From the NCBI GenBank assembly GCA_030407085.1, contig CM059587.1, forward strand, positions 76,559,001-76,623,000: 64,000 nucleotides of DNA. Reading direction: 5' to 3'. Below the pieces are notes generated by a model. The model did not search any database. It was given only the letters and a program-made list of their open reading frames with translations, and had not been told where the DNA came from. Below are positions 12,661 through 23,844 of the stretch, piece by piece; within the stretch, counting starts at the first letter, position 1; each line of letters begins with the position of its first letter. Position numbers and translations under genes: made by a program. Source of the stretch: Trichopria drosophilae (Eukaryota; Arthropoda; Insecta; Hymenoptera; Diapriidae).

Positions 12661-13139
12661 ATGAAACACGCAAAGGTAGGTATAATACTGCCGGTCGGTA
12701 TGTGACACTTTTCGGATGGAAATGGATTTTAACATCAGTTCAAGTAAACATTTTTCACGTAAACATGTAAACTAATGTTCGTTATGAATAATAAATGAAT
12801 AATTTATTTCAATTTATTAAAATGAAATTACATTACAATTACCTAAAAATATTATTTATAATTATTGCAAACTAAAATTACTAAAGAAACTCAATAATTT
12901 CTTCTAGAATCTGAACGTTCCATCGTAACATCATTAATGATCATTCTCGTCTGAGTAGTGACCCGATTGTCGCCTCCATACTCGGGGCCAATGGCGTCGC
13001 CACTGCATCTTTCTTTCAGGCACAATCGCAAATATTATGTCTGTTTATGCCGGAAAATCCTCCATCCAAGGCATATGAATTTACTAAGTTACCACAAATA
13101 TAAAGTACATTGAGTTGTGTAATAAAAACATCACATAAT

Positions 13140-13680
13140 CATGAAATTGCGCAATTCTCATCACTTTTGTGAAATGATCGTAGATTTTTTACGAGCCCTC
13201 ATAGTCGCGAGGTCGCTCGTAAGAATATTTCCATCCTGCGATAACCTGAATTTTCTCGAGTCAGGTGCAACGATCGCGAGCGTAGGTAAAACGTTGATCG
13301 GCCTTGAAACTTGCCCCGCTGGCAAATTGCAAAACGAAACGGCGAAGCGTAAAAGGCACGGGATAAAAGAAGACGAAGAAAAGAATGGAGCGTGGGCGTC
13401 CTTGTCACCGCGTGACTTTCGCGTTTTCGTCGTTTAAGGAAACTGGCTCCGGCGGAATTTCCGAGCCAGTCCCGGTACATTTCTTTCAGAGGCATGGTCC
13501 CGGCACATACGTGGAACCTCATTTCGTCAAAAAGCGAAGTAAACGAAACTTTCCTCCGGCTTCCCGAGAACAAAAGATGAAAATTCCAGTGCGATACGTT
13601 TGACGAAAATTCATTTTCTACCATTTTCCCACGTGAAATGTTCCGACAAACATTTGTTCCATGGATCAGCCGGTGACGCG
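13140..13680. other. GC-richer island, frames open on both strands
   Basis: CpG-rich island among AT-rich flanks. A 98-codon + strand frame (13141-13437) and a 141-codon minus frame (13199-13624) overlap and so cannot both be genes. Neither shows a domain, signal peptide or splice pattern I can recognise. A non-coding island is the simpler reading. Confidence 0.35.
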
Positions 13681-13934
13681 AGGATCAAAAAATGAAAGTT
13701 TTAAATAATACGAAATTAAATTTTAAATGTACCAATCAAAAATTGCATTTTTTGGATTTTATTTCTTCCGATGATGTTCCAATAATGCGCAGTAATCATG
13801 CAAAATTTAATGGACGGAAAGCCTCATTGTATTTTCGATAATGCAATGTCCAAGGCGAGATGCATGTTATACTGAAAAATAATCTGGTTCTAACTGGTGA
13901 CTACTTGATATCTGTAACGACAAAATTCAACGAC

Positions 13935-14150
13935 GTTAGGTTAGGTTGGATTAGGTTAGGATTGATTATGATAGACTAGGTTGTTATTGGTTAGGTTAGG
14001 ATTGGTTAGGATTGGTTATGATAGGCAAAGTTATTATTGGTTAGGTTAGAATAGGTTATTATTGGTTAGGATTGGTTAGGTTAGGATTGGTTAGGTTAGG
14101 GTAGGTTAGGATTAGTCAGGTTAAGGTAGGTTACGATTTGTTATGTTACA
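13935..14150 (+). repeat. Degenerate interstitial TTAGG-like tract
   Basis: Repeated GGTTAGGTTAGG, GGATTGGTTAGG and related words, G-rich strand on +. TTAGG is the usual telomere repeat of arthropods. Here the copies are interrupted by GATTG and TTATTG words every one to three units, so it is a diverged interstitial tract and not a chromosome end. Confidence 0.65.
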
Positions 14151-14640
14151 CAGATTAGAATTATGCACTTCAACCATTTTTTAGAATTGCGGCATTGTTA
14201 GCTAAGGTCAGGTTTGATTATTATATGGTGCATTGTTATTATTTAGTTGACTATACCCATTAACAATCTTCTACACATTACGCTTACGCATTGTAAGGTT
14301 AGATTGGGTTTTGATAGATTAGGTTTGATTAGACTAGATTTGGACAAGTTAGGGTATATTAGGTTACAATTACGCTCTTCAACAATCTTCCACTAATATA
14401 CCGTACAGGTTAAAATTTGGTTAAGTTACTTTAGGTTATATTAAGGTGCATTAGATTAGGTTAGTTTACATTTACGTTCTTCGATTACCAGCAAGTGATA
14501 TTGTCTAGTTATTATTGTTAGATTAGATTGTGTCACATTTGTTTAGTTTATATTAGTTGGGTTTAGGACAATTTTACATACGCTCTTCTGTAAGGTTAGG
14601 TTATAATGACGACTAGATACCCCAGGTTATTCGCTTTAAC
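14151..14640. repeat. ~105-bp tandem units with TTAGG-like filler
   Basis: A TTACGCTCTTC-like word, in two units followed by AACAATCTTC, recurs near 14162, 14252, 14371, 14473 and 14579. It is separated by TTAGG/TTAGATT-rich filler, giving a rough period of 105 bases. It continues the tract at 13935-14150. The next ~360 bases (14640-15000) hold nothing supported. Confidence 0.5.
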
Positions 14641-14999
14641 ATCGAGTTTTGTTTTTAAATTTGATTTTGACACGAAAAACTTGATTGAAATCTAGTGGTT
14701 CTGGAAGGTCCAATTTGACATTTTGACAATTTTTTTATTAAAAAAAAAACGTATAACCTTTTTATTTCAGAATTTGAACAATTTGGAATTGCACCATTAG
14801 AAAGAGCCGTTCTTGTCGAATAAGAAATGAAGAGTGTCAAATATTTCTCGTGGAGTTTAAATGCTAAAATATAGTAATAATCTTCATGAAGAAATTATGT
14901 ACATTTGAGCGTCAAAGGATTATTGCGGACTGACTGCATTTGACCCAGTGTTCGATAAAGAGGATTAATGAAATTGATCAAGAAATTAGCATTGAATGA

Positions 15000-15600
15000 T
15001 GGCTACCCGCGGGTTTCCTTATGAATCGATCAAAGCCTTTATACCCGTTAAAAATGGAATCCCTCCATGATCTTCCAGATTAGCATAAAGTGACTCATTG
15101 ACGCAAACAGATACACGTTCCCCACAAAAACTCGCCTCGCAACCACGCATTAACGTGTCGCGAATAAAAGTACCGTTGGCAAAAAGAGCGGAGACAAAAA
15201 GAATGGAACAGTAGCCAAGAGCCCCTAATTGCATGCGCTGCGCCGTCACCAGGAATGCAGCTTCTGGGACAAAAAGATTTTGAAAACCGCCGGAGTCCTT
15301 GATTTCGTACAAAGAGGAACGTTAATGAGCCGCGATTGAGAAACTTCTTATGCATGCAAATTGAGCTCAACAGCTGTTGTCAAACGAGCGTCAACCTTGG
15401 GCCCTCATCGCTGTTTGAATTATTGCGCATGCCGGAGCGAGGAATGTCGCCAGGCGCCGAAGAATCATTGGCTGAGAGCGAACAAAGAAGGACAAAGGAC
15501 AAAGAGAGGCGTCAATGATCAAATCGCGGCTTTTAATCTGCCGGGAAAAATCACAAAGGCAGACGCAGGTGGTTTCCCGAAACGCTAACTTCCGGATGTC
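15000..15600. other. GC-richer island, no gene recognised
   Basis: Another unique-looking island. Four overlapping frames of 60-97 codons occur on both strands, with no recognisable domain. It may be conserved non-coding DNA, which only comparison with related genomes could show. Confidence 0.35.
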
Positions 15601-15925
15601 GACGACTTTTTAAAGCGCTTAATTTACTTCTCTAACGATTCGTTTACTAGTTTAGAGTTGTTGGGTATTTCTACAATTGGCGGTGGACGTTACGTGACTC
15701 ATCTATGCACGTGAAAGGCTCCACAGACCAAATTCTCCATTTTTCTAATGGATGAGGAAGGATGATTAATTGTATTATTGACGCAGATTAAAGTATACGA
15801 AATTGGTTAGTTAGAAGATACAAATATGATTATTTTTTTTATAAATGCTTTTTATGTGTTCATATTTTACATTATAAGTAACACGGTAGTGACGAAGGAC
15901 GATGGAATTTATGCCCGCTAATTTT

Positions 15926-15960
15926 TTGTTTGAACCTGGGACCTTTCCGATTGGCAGTCG
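15926..15960 (-). other. tRNA-like fragment (B-box) on minus strand
   Basis: The minus strand reads GACTGCCAATCGGAAAGG and then TCCCAGGTTCAAAC, resembling the variable loop and TPsiC start of a tRNA (consensus GGTTCRANNCC). No matching acceptor stem or A box is visible, so it is at most a tRNA relic or part of a SINE. Otherwise 15600-16220 is AT-rich with nothing supported. Confidence 0.22.
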
Positions 15961-16219
15961 ATTTTTTTTTTGTTAGGATTCATTAATTTCCATGTCACTA
16001 GTTTCGATCATTATTTCTATTTTTTTCTTCGAGGTTAAAACCCCTTCTATGTTTATATATTGATCTAAAAGTCACAATGGTTCATCGCCATGCCTCTGTC
16101 ATAAAAAAATAGTTAATAAAAATTTCCTGACAATTAAAGTACACACAAGCTCAGCAACAAATGTACAGTAAATTTCTTCCAGCTTTTTCAGAATTCAAAA
16201 AATTGACATGCTGACACGT

Positions 16220-16720
16220 CATTAATTCCCGATTAAGATTCACACCCAATCAGATCCTTGCAATCGTATCGAGAATCCCCAAAATCCGTCGACGAAAAGC
16301 TCCACTCCGCTCGTCGTTAAAGCTTAAAAGCTCGGGGGCAAGCCGGGTCATCTATAGTATTAACCGTCGAAAACTGCAGCAACGTCAACGAAACAAGCGG
16401 AAGTCGACTTAGACGGGTCGGAACGATTTTCTGGCCTTGCTCGTTTGGGTTCGAGCGAAACTGCATATTCGTAGAATCGTCTGGGTTAAGGGTCTTGGGG
16501 GGATGGTTAAGGACAACATGGGGGATGATCATACTGCAGAGATTCGGTCTCGACGACTAGTGCCGTATTCGGTATATGGCCCTTTGTAATGTCCCATTAC
16601 CAGAGGGCGATTGCCCTCCGGTACTCTTCCTCGCCTCCTGTTTGGAATATACACGCTACGAAACGATATTGCCATGTAAAATCGCACCAACGACCCAACC
16701 AAATGTTCACGTTTTTGCAT
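16220..16720. other. GC-richer island with a 26-bp palindrome
   Basis: Unique-looking island with two minus-strand frames of 63-71 codons, neither recognisable. It includes the near-perfect palindrome at 16598-16623. Confidence 0.35.
16598..16623. promoter_or_regulatory. 26-bp near-palindrome with two opposed CTCF-like cores
   Basis: TACCAGAGGGCGA runs into TTGCCCTCCGGTA, its inverse with one mismatched pair. On each strand the half reads CCAGAGGGC or CCGGAGGGC, close to the CTCF core CCASYAGRKGGC. A dimeric transcription factor is an equally good alternative. Binding is unproven. Confidence 0.3.
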
Positions 16721-16979
16721 AATTTCGTGGGTTTGTTACATCGCCAACCAAAATTTTGTAAAAAATAGTGAATTTTCGAGCTTGACAAATAATCATAATT
16801 TTAAATAATCACACAAATTCGTGAGATATATGACTTCCGACGATAATAGGTTCACATTGAGTACAAAATTAGTTCATGTGTAGAATTGTATTATATTTTT
16901 ATATAAAACTAGTTTACTCATTCAATAATAAAAGGATCAACATATGTTACGAAAATGTGTTTAATTCAGAAGTTTTACG

Positions 16980-17075
16980 AATGACTCTCGAGGTGCTTCA
17001 GAGGACCAAAAGTGGACATTTGGACGTCCTCAGGATCTCCTCAGGACATTCAGGGCAGATTGTATTGTTTGGGAT
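16980..17075. mobile_element. Third copy of the palindromic-word MITE-like unit
   Basis: Contains GGACATTTGGACGTCCTCAG, a CAGGATCTCCTCAGG word and, at the right, GATTGTATTGTTTGGG, resembling the right end of the 1168-1279 unit. The left terminal CATACAACACAA is not recognisable, so the copy is truncated or decayed at that end. Confidence 0.45.
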
Positions 17076-17194
17076 GAACCACGACCATTCCTTCATTCAA
17101 ACGTTCACGTCAAATGAACTAACATCGCCACTTCCGTTCACTCGCGAATATCACATAAATCCAGCTTTATTCCTTTATCCGGTTTGGGAGAGAG

Positions 17195-17705
17195 AGACGG
17201 GATAATTTATTGAATACATCGTTTTTAAGAGACACGGTGAGGCGGCGTGAAAAGGTCGAAGAAGGGCGGGTAGGGGGAAGAGAGAGAGAGAGAGAGAGAG
17301 ATTGATCGACTGAATGAATATAAATATATTAAGAGAGGGAGGGCGAAGAAAGGGAGAGGGGGTGTGAAAGGGAGTAAGAAAATAGAGAGAGAGGAGAAGA
17401 GGAGGAAGAGAGATTAGATTAGATTAGATTTATTTAAATGCCCTGGGACGAACCCGAAGGGAAGGAGAGGGAGAGAGATGAAGAGAGGGAGAAGAGGTTG
17501 ATTGATTGAATACATATTTGTTAAGAAACACGATGATGGGGCGCGAAAGGGACGAGGGACAGAGGGGGGGGAGGAAGGAAAGAGCGGTTGATTGACTGAA
17601 CATGTACGAATAAATAATGAGAGGGAGGGCGAAAAAAGGAAGAGGGGGTGTGAAAGGCAGTAAGGGAGTACTGGAGAGAGGGAAAGGGAGAAAGGAGAGG
17701 GAGAC
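17195..17705. repeat. GA-rich minisatellite array A
   Basis: Purine-rich filler (GAGAGGGAGGGCGAAGAAAG-like) alternates with a TTGATTGAYTGAAYA box at about 17301, 17497 and 17587. The same unit forms array B at 19325-19690. An (AGATT)4 run lies at 17411-17430 and a (GA)n run at 17281-17301. Open frames on the minus strand are pure low-complexity peptides. Confidence 0.65.
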
Positions 17706-17719
17706 GATTAAACGAAATT

Positions 17720-19320
17720 ATAAAATTTTTTAAATAAATACTGAAATGAACGACCCTCGAGGCAAACATCGAAATGAACAAAATATCGCGGCTGTGTTTG
17801 AGATACACGAGTGTTCGTCTCAGGCTGTGAAATAACCGAGTGGCTTCCTGAAATTAACGGGTATAGACTTAAAAATACGATATTCTATAACTGAATATTA
17901 TATATTTGAGTTCGGTATACATTTTGGAGTTTTTTATGGTAGTTTAGCTTCGAAATAAACAAATCATTGCGGTTCTCAACAAATTAATAAAATGATTGTT
18001 AACTGTCCTTTGGTCGCTTTTCATAGAAATCAAATAAAACTGAACATTTTCAAAATAACTCTGGAACAAATCAAAATTCCTAGCGACTTTTGGCAGAAAC
18101 AAATAGAAATGTCATAAATAACTGAAGTATTTAAAAATCGAACAACACGAAAATACATTCTGACTTAAATCGGGAAGCACCTATCTAGATATCAACTAAA
18201 AGCTTCATTTCTTTATTTTTTAAGATATGCTGCGAATTTTTATAATTTTGTCTACGTTTTATATCCCACGAACTTTATATAGACCACGTGCTTAATAGAG
18301 GGAGCTCAACTGTTGTCTAGGATATTAACCATTCGAAAATATGACATCCGTCTAGTGATATTGATAAACTGGTTTGATAAACTATTGTTGTTCTAGGTAA
18401 AATATGTATAATTTGACGTTCTATATCGCATGCAGAAAATTCTATTTCCTGGTCGAATACAAAACTACACGTCGTAGGACTACCTAGCGTAACGCAGAAA
18501 GCGGAAATCACTTTGCACGGAAATGTCTATAGATTTGAAATGATAAGGACTAATGCATATCTGTTAGCATAAAAAATCTATTTTTCAATTTGTGTTATTA
18601 CTTAATTTATTATTATTAAATATTAAAATTTCCGAATCACGAAAAAACATTCTATTAATAAATATTCTGGAGTTAAGATTTTATAGCGATAATTTTTACA
18701 TCGAAATACATATGTTATCCTCTTTACCATATTGTTTTTAGCAACTGTTACTAAACAGAATTTATTTAACAAGTTTAAATTCGTTTGAGACGTGAGTAAA
18801 AATTTACCCTTAATAAAGTTAATATTTAGATATTCGAGTGAAAGAGGGAATTCGTTAAGAAAGAGTTTTTTTACTCCAGGAATCTAATTCCGTAACGAGT
18901 GATTACCCTTAAGAAGTTTGTAGTCTATTTAAATTTACTGCAGCTCTATTTTAATCGTTACTTAATAGTTAAGCCTAACCAAACGTATAATTAAATGGCA
19001 TATATTTTTGAAAAAGTATTTAAATCAAATTTTAAAATTTATCTCACTCTTAATAGTTATTGAAGTAAAAGATTTTTACTCTTCGACACGTTGCTCCAAG
19101 AAATCTTGAGAGCACTACCCAACCAACATTTTAAATTCCAGTTATATTTCAGGAATATAACAATAGAAATGTTGTTATGATTACAGTTACATACCTGGCA
19201 TGTTTCTGGAACTAGAAATGAACCTGAAACATTCCTAATACGTTCATGGAACGTAACTGCAATTGTAACTGCTTTTGCGCGATAATAAACAAATTTTAAA
19301 TTACAAGGTCGTTTAATATA
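17720..19320. other. AT-rich spacer between the two minisatellite arrays
   Basis: No gene or clear element. Short self-complementary words occur around 19130-19270 (for example GGAATATAAC and ATGTTGTTATG), too weak to annotate. Confidence 0.45.
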
Positions 19321-19324
19321 ACTT

Positions 19325-19690
19325 TAATTTAAGTATGTGAGAGGGCGACGGGTAGATGAAGAAGAATGAAGAGTCGGGGAAGATGTTGATTGATTAAGTA
19401 CATATAAATATATTAAGGGAGGGAGGGAGGAAGAAATGGAGAGGGGATATAAAAGTGACTAAAGAAAGAAAGAGGGCGGGGGAGAAGGGGAGGGAGGTTG
19501 ATTGACTGAACACATAAATATATTAAGAGAGGGATGGCGAAGGAAGGGAGAGAGGACGATAAACAGAGTAAGGAAGGAGAGAAGGGAGAGGACGAAAGGG
19601 TGAGAGGTTGATTGACTGAACACATAAATATATTAAGAGAGAGATGGCGAAGAAAGGGAGAGGTGGCGTAAATAATGTTATTAAGGTCGA
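19325..19690. repeat. GA-rich minisatellite array B, ~111-bp period
   Basis: The box GTTGATTGACTGAACACATA followed by AATATATTAAGAGAGGG starts at 19385 (variant), 19497 and 19607, spacings of 112 and 110 bases, with purine-rich filler between. It is the same unit as array A, 1.6 kb upstream, but more regular. Confidence 0.7.
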
Positions 19691-19699
19691 GAAATACAA

Positions 19700-20690
19700 T
19701 CTTATAAACCATTGCTTATTGGTGATGACGGATTAATAGTCAGGAGTAATTATGAAAATATGTCTAGACGACATCTATCCTATTACGACATATATCTTAC
19801 GACATAATATCGCAAATTTGGCTGAGCCAAATCTTTGGAATCATAAATATTTTGAAATTGATGCTTTGCTTACCAATGCCAAAATCAGTGTCGGTTACAG
19901 TATAATCCTCCACTATCACCTTTGCAATTTCAATTTAACGTATGCATCTTAATTAATAACGTTCTTTAATATATTCGAATTTGAAGTGTTATTCTCAGAA
20001 TAGATAACAGAGGGATGATCGTTTTGACATAAAAAATGTCTTCGGAGTAAAAAATAATTTCCTAAAATGTCATCAATCAAAACTGATTGTTTAACTGCTT
20101 TCTACTCCACTTTTCTAAGCTGCTGCATCAACAAATTTTCGTCAGTTTTACATCGTTTACATTAATTAATTTGACATATAAAATGATTTTTACATTTTTT
20201 AAAATAGAAAGGAAATTTAGAATTTCGTAATTTTCTAGTAGAAATTAGGAAGAAATAGTTATGGTGCTGAATCGTAAACCAGAAGAAAGGGTTTACAATT
20301 TCATTCAAGAAGGATTTATGTGTATACTTGTTACAATTAATATGATCAAAGTTATATTAGATTGAAACGTTATGAATTCTGGATAATTAAGAATTTAGTA
20401 CTGCAATTTCCTCCAACTTTAATCATGACTAGTCTAAAAACCTCTAAGTTACATTGCGTTTAGCTTAGCTCCGTTTCTGTAAAAAATCATCAAATTGATT
20501 AACTGATTTCTAGTATGATTTCTTAGAAACTCGGTCCTATCTCGTACTTTCGTGAGTGATAAGTTTATGTCTAATTCAAAAAAATCACTGATTGGATACG
20601 AATCTTTAAAAGTAAGTTGAATTCTCAAAGCACCTCAAATTACACCTCACAGGCCTATATTCTGTGACCTTCTACCTATAATACAGTTGT
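19700..20690. other. AT-rich non-coding stretch
   Basis: Nothing supported. A 66-codon frame at 19752-19952 has no recognisable feature. Confidence 0.45.
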
Positions 20691-20699
20691 ATTATCTCA

Positions 20700-21290
20700 C
20701 GGTAGGCAATTCTCCGAATGTGTCAAATAAAAAATTCCACAAAAGGAAACATTTCGGTCGGAATTCAATAAATAGGAATCCATCAAGTTCCCGAATGTTC
20801 ATCGAAAATAGACGCATTGTTTCGTCAGATTCAAAAGCTCTCTCGCTAGAGGCAGAAAATAAGCCTTTTTTGTAACGACGTGTGGAGCTCGTATTCCCTG
20901 GAAAATTTGATTTCCGCGCCCGATGCGAAACGCCATTTCAAATTTGTGAAACGGAAGCCAAGTGTTTCGAAAAAAGAGAATCACAGGAGAGCCGCCGCGG
21001 CGGGTGCGTTTGGTCCTTTATCAGCGCGAAATAGAGCCCCCGTGCTTTTGCCTTATGCAATTTCATCCAGCGTGGCCTTCGTCTCTTTTTGTAGGATGGA
21101 ATCGAAATTGACAGTGAAAAATTGCGTGAAAGAAAAAGGGAAAGGTGAACGTAGTAAGCTTTCATTCGCTGCGAATCCCGTTGCAAATTTACGCGATTTT
21201 TCGACGGGCAAAACTACGATGGGAATATCCGGCGCAAATTTGATATATTTCGTGGCGAATTCGAACCACCAGGAGGTTTATAAATAATTT
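20700..21290. other. GC-richer island, no gene recognised
   Basis: A + strand frame of 135 codons (20880-21287) overlaps a minus frame of 82 codons; neither resembles a known protein. A smaller island follows at 21630-21820. The DNA between them and on to 22130 is AT-rich and unremarkable. Confidence 0.35.
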
Positions 21291-22139
21291 TATTGGAAAT
21301 TCGGAACCCAACGTTGGCTATTTTGATCGGTTTTCATTTCTACAAACGTTGATCTACAGAAGCCGAAAATTCTTACCGTTATTTCAGGAAATTTTGGGGC
21401 TTCGGATACATTTTTCATTTTTAGAATAAGATATTTTCTAGCGTCTATTATAAATCCTACTTGTTCATTTTAAGTGTCACAGTTTTTGCGTATTGGTACC
21501 AAACTGAGCAATGAAACTGGAGATCCTTTGAAAGAATGAAAAATATACTTCAATTACGATTTTAATTGCCATTTTCCTGCCGAGACCCAGAAAGAAAAAA
21601 GGAAAATTAATTTAGAGAATGACGAAAAAGGTGCGATCCGCTCTATTCACACGCGGGTTTCTTTGTTCGGGTAGCAAAAGGCACTTCCGTGGTCACTTTT
21701 CGGAGCTTCCGGTTGTAACCCTCATCAGGTGTATTCCCCTTTTCCGCCGGTGAAATTGCGGTGAAGTCCTTAATACATTTTAGCACGGATGACCCAGGGT
21801 ATCTTTTGTCCAACCTATACGCGTTATTTTAAGTTTATTACCGAATTATGTTGATATTATTGCTTTGCGATTGTTCAGTCGGATTTATTCATTTTAGGAA
21901 CTAGACAACAGAAACTCAAGTAATTTACATTATTGATTAGTGATTATTATTTTGTGTAGTAACATCGACAAGTTAAGAGTTTGAAGTGTAAGTAAAATTA
22001 AAGTAAATAAATTCAAGCATATCATGAGATTGATGATATACAACAGGTAATTTAATCAAGCTATATACCATGCGAACATACATCAATAAAATAATTAATA
22101 AATAACGAGGAACATAAAAGTTTGAACCTACATATTAAA

Positions 22140-23080
22140 AGCGATTACTGGTATTGAATGAGGATGTAAAATGATGCTGTATGATGGCGTCATCGGCTGT
22201 TAACGATGAAATACGATATCGATGTCGTCTGATGAAGTCAAATGATGATGTCTAACGATGTTGTCATAGTTGTTCTTCTTCCCTATTGTTTGCGTTTCTC
22301 GAAAAAAGGAAATCCGGAACATCGTGAAGATTCGCTGGATTTGGTTCCATAGTTACATTTCAAAGACTTGGTGAGGATGTAGTGATTGATGGTGATCTCC
22401 TAACATTAGTGACATCAAACAATGTTATTAAGTATTGAATGAAGATGTTTATAGGTGCCATCAACAGCAACATCGAATGATGATATCACATGACGATGAA
22501 TTGTAATGTTGTCGGTTGTTATTATTCTAATACAATATTTATGCTGATGTTTATAACGATGTTGATATACTATTTTGAACTATGATATTAAAACATAACA
22601 TCAAATGATGATGGCAACTTACTATGTAGGATGTCAGTCGCTACGAAAGTACTATAACATGAGGTTCCCACATTCAACAACGAATAATGGTGTAAAACAA
22701 TGATGTATGATGTTATCCGATGTTGACGTTAGAGTCAGATACTACTGATAGAGATGTTGAATGAGGAATTCAGATGACGTTCAATGATAATCACTAAAGA
22801 TAATCGCAAATTACGATGCTCAATGATCATGATAGATTGTTGTAAAAGATATCAGATATTACCGAAGCATTGTTTAATGTGCATTTTACATTTAACATCG
22901 TATAATGATGTAAAATGATGATGCATCATGACATTGTCAGATGTCAAAGTTTCAGCGTGAATTTCATGATGATGTTCAATATTCTTGACACTATAAGATG
23001 AAGCCTAAATGCTAAAATCGTTAATATCTAATAATGATATCAAATGACATTATGTGATGATCATGATCATTAATAGTATA
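22140..23080 (+). repeat. Degenerate ATGATG-rich tract with ~250-bp higher order
   Basis: Words such as AATGATGATGTC, GTAAAATGATG and ATGATGTCAAATG fill nearly 1 kb. A block like AATGAGGATGTAAAATGATG recurs near 22155, 22434, 22685 and 22900, suggesting old higher-order units of roughly 215-280 bases. Frames are broken throughout and I see no sign of coding. Confidence 0.55.
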
Positions 23081-23339
23081 ATCTGCCGCTAAGTACAGCG
23101 CTGTAACATAAGATTGCTCCATCCCACAACAAAACGCTCACACGCTGCAGACATGAAACAAAAACATAACACCAGAAATAGCTCATAATGTAAAACATGT
23201 ACGGATGATGGAATTGGCACGTTCGTTAGTTTAATTGTATTTTACTCTAACCGGTCCATGGTACAAATTGCCAAAAGGGGATTAAATAAATTTATCGATC
23301 GTTTAGTAATTCCGGCATAAAACATTGTATTTCATAACG

Positions 23340-23760
23340 CAAAGCCATATAAGCGAAACGACGACGTAAAATTACGCATATAATATAAAAATCGGGCAAT
23401 TACGTCTGCGGAAAAGCAACAAATCGCCGGTTATTAAATAGGGAGCCGCGGCGATTACGTCCCGAGGATCAGCGCGGCTTGTTTTATAAGCTCGCGAGAT
23501 AACCGTATTTCTTCTGGAAATATGGGAAAGGAAAAATATACCGCTGATCCTCGTGCTCGTGCACGTATTATATTCCGTGGAGAGCGATATGAACGAGAGA
23601 AAACTGCCACCAGCGAGTGGATTTCGCTGAGTATTTTAATTCTGATTCTGGCGTATATGGGTCTCCAGTCTCTTTACCGCTCTTCACTTTTATGGAAAAT
23701 TTTCCTTTTTTTTTTTAAGCGATGGACGTAAACTTTTGGACTCCGTCGAGGATGACGTTA
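23340..23760. other. GC-richer island
   Basis: CpG-containing, unique-looking sequence directly before the satellite array. A 69-codon + frame (23522-23731) is not recognisable. The preceding 23090-23340 holds nothing supported. Confidence 0.3.
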
Positions 23761-23844
23761 CAAATATTTACAATTCGGAAAAGATGTTAAATAATTAATT
23801 GTATTCGTACCTTGCGGAGATAATGCCTCTGAGAACATTTGTGG

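Larger units (their letters stand above)
8701..13130. other. Long AT-rich non-coding stretch
   Basis: No supported gene. It holds AT-only low-complexity runs (9540-9620), isolated CCTAACCTAA / GGTTAGGTTA words near 8989 and 10459, and a short GACA/GA microsatellite. Frames at 11031-11282 and 11450-11824 stay open for 83 and 124 codons; the second runs through the microsatellite, and neither has a recognisable domain. Confidence 0.45.

Noticed and set aside
13199..13624. 141-codon minus open frame
   Set aside because: Overlaps a 98-codon + frame in a GC-richer island; lack of stops follows from lower AT content, and no motif is recognisable.
13935..14150. A chromosome end
   Set aside because: The TTAGG units are degenerate and interrupted, and the sequence continues for 50 kb beyond with an exon and islands.
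20880..21287. 135-codon + open frame
   Set aside because: Overlaps an 82-codon minus frame and shows no domain; composition explains it.
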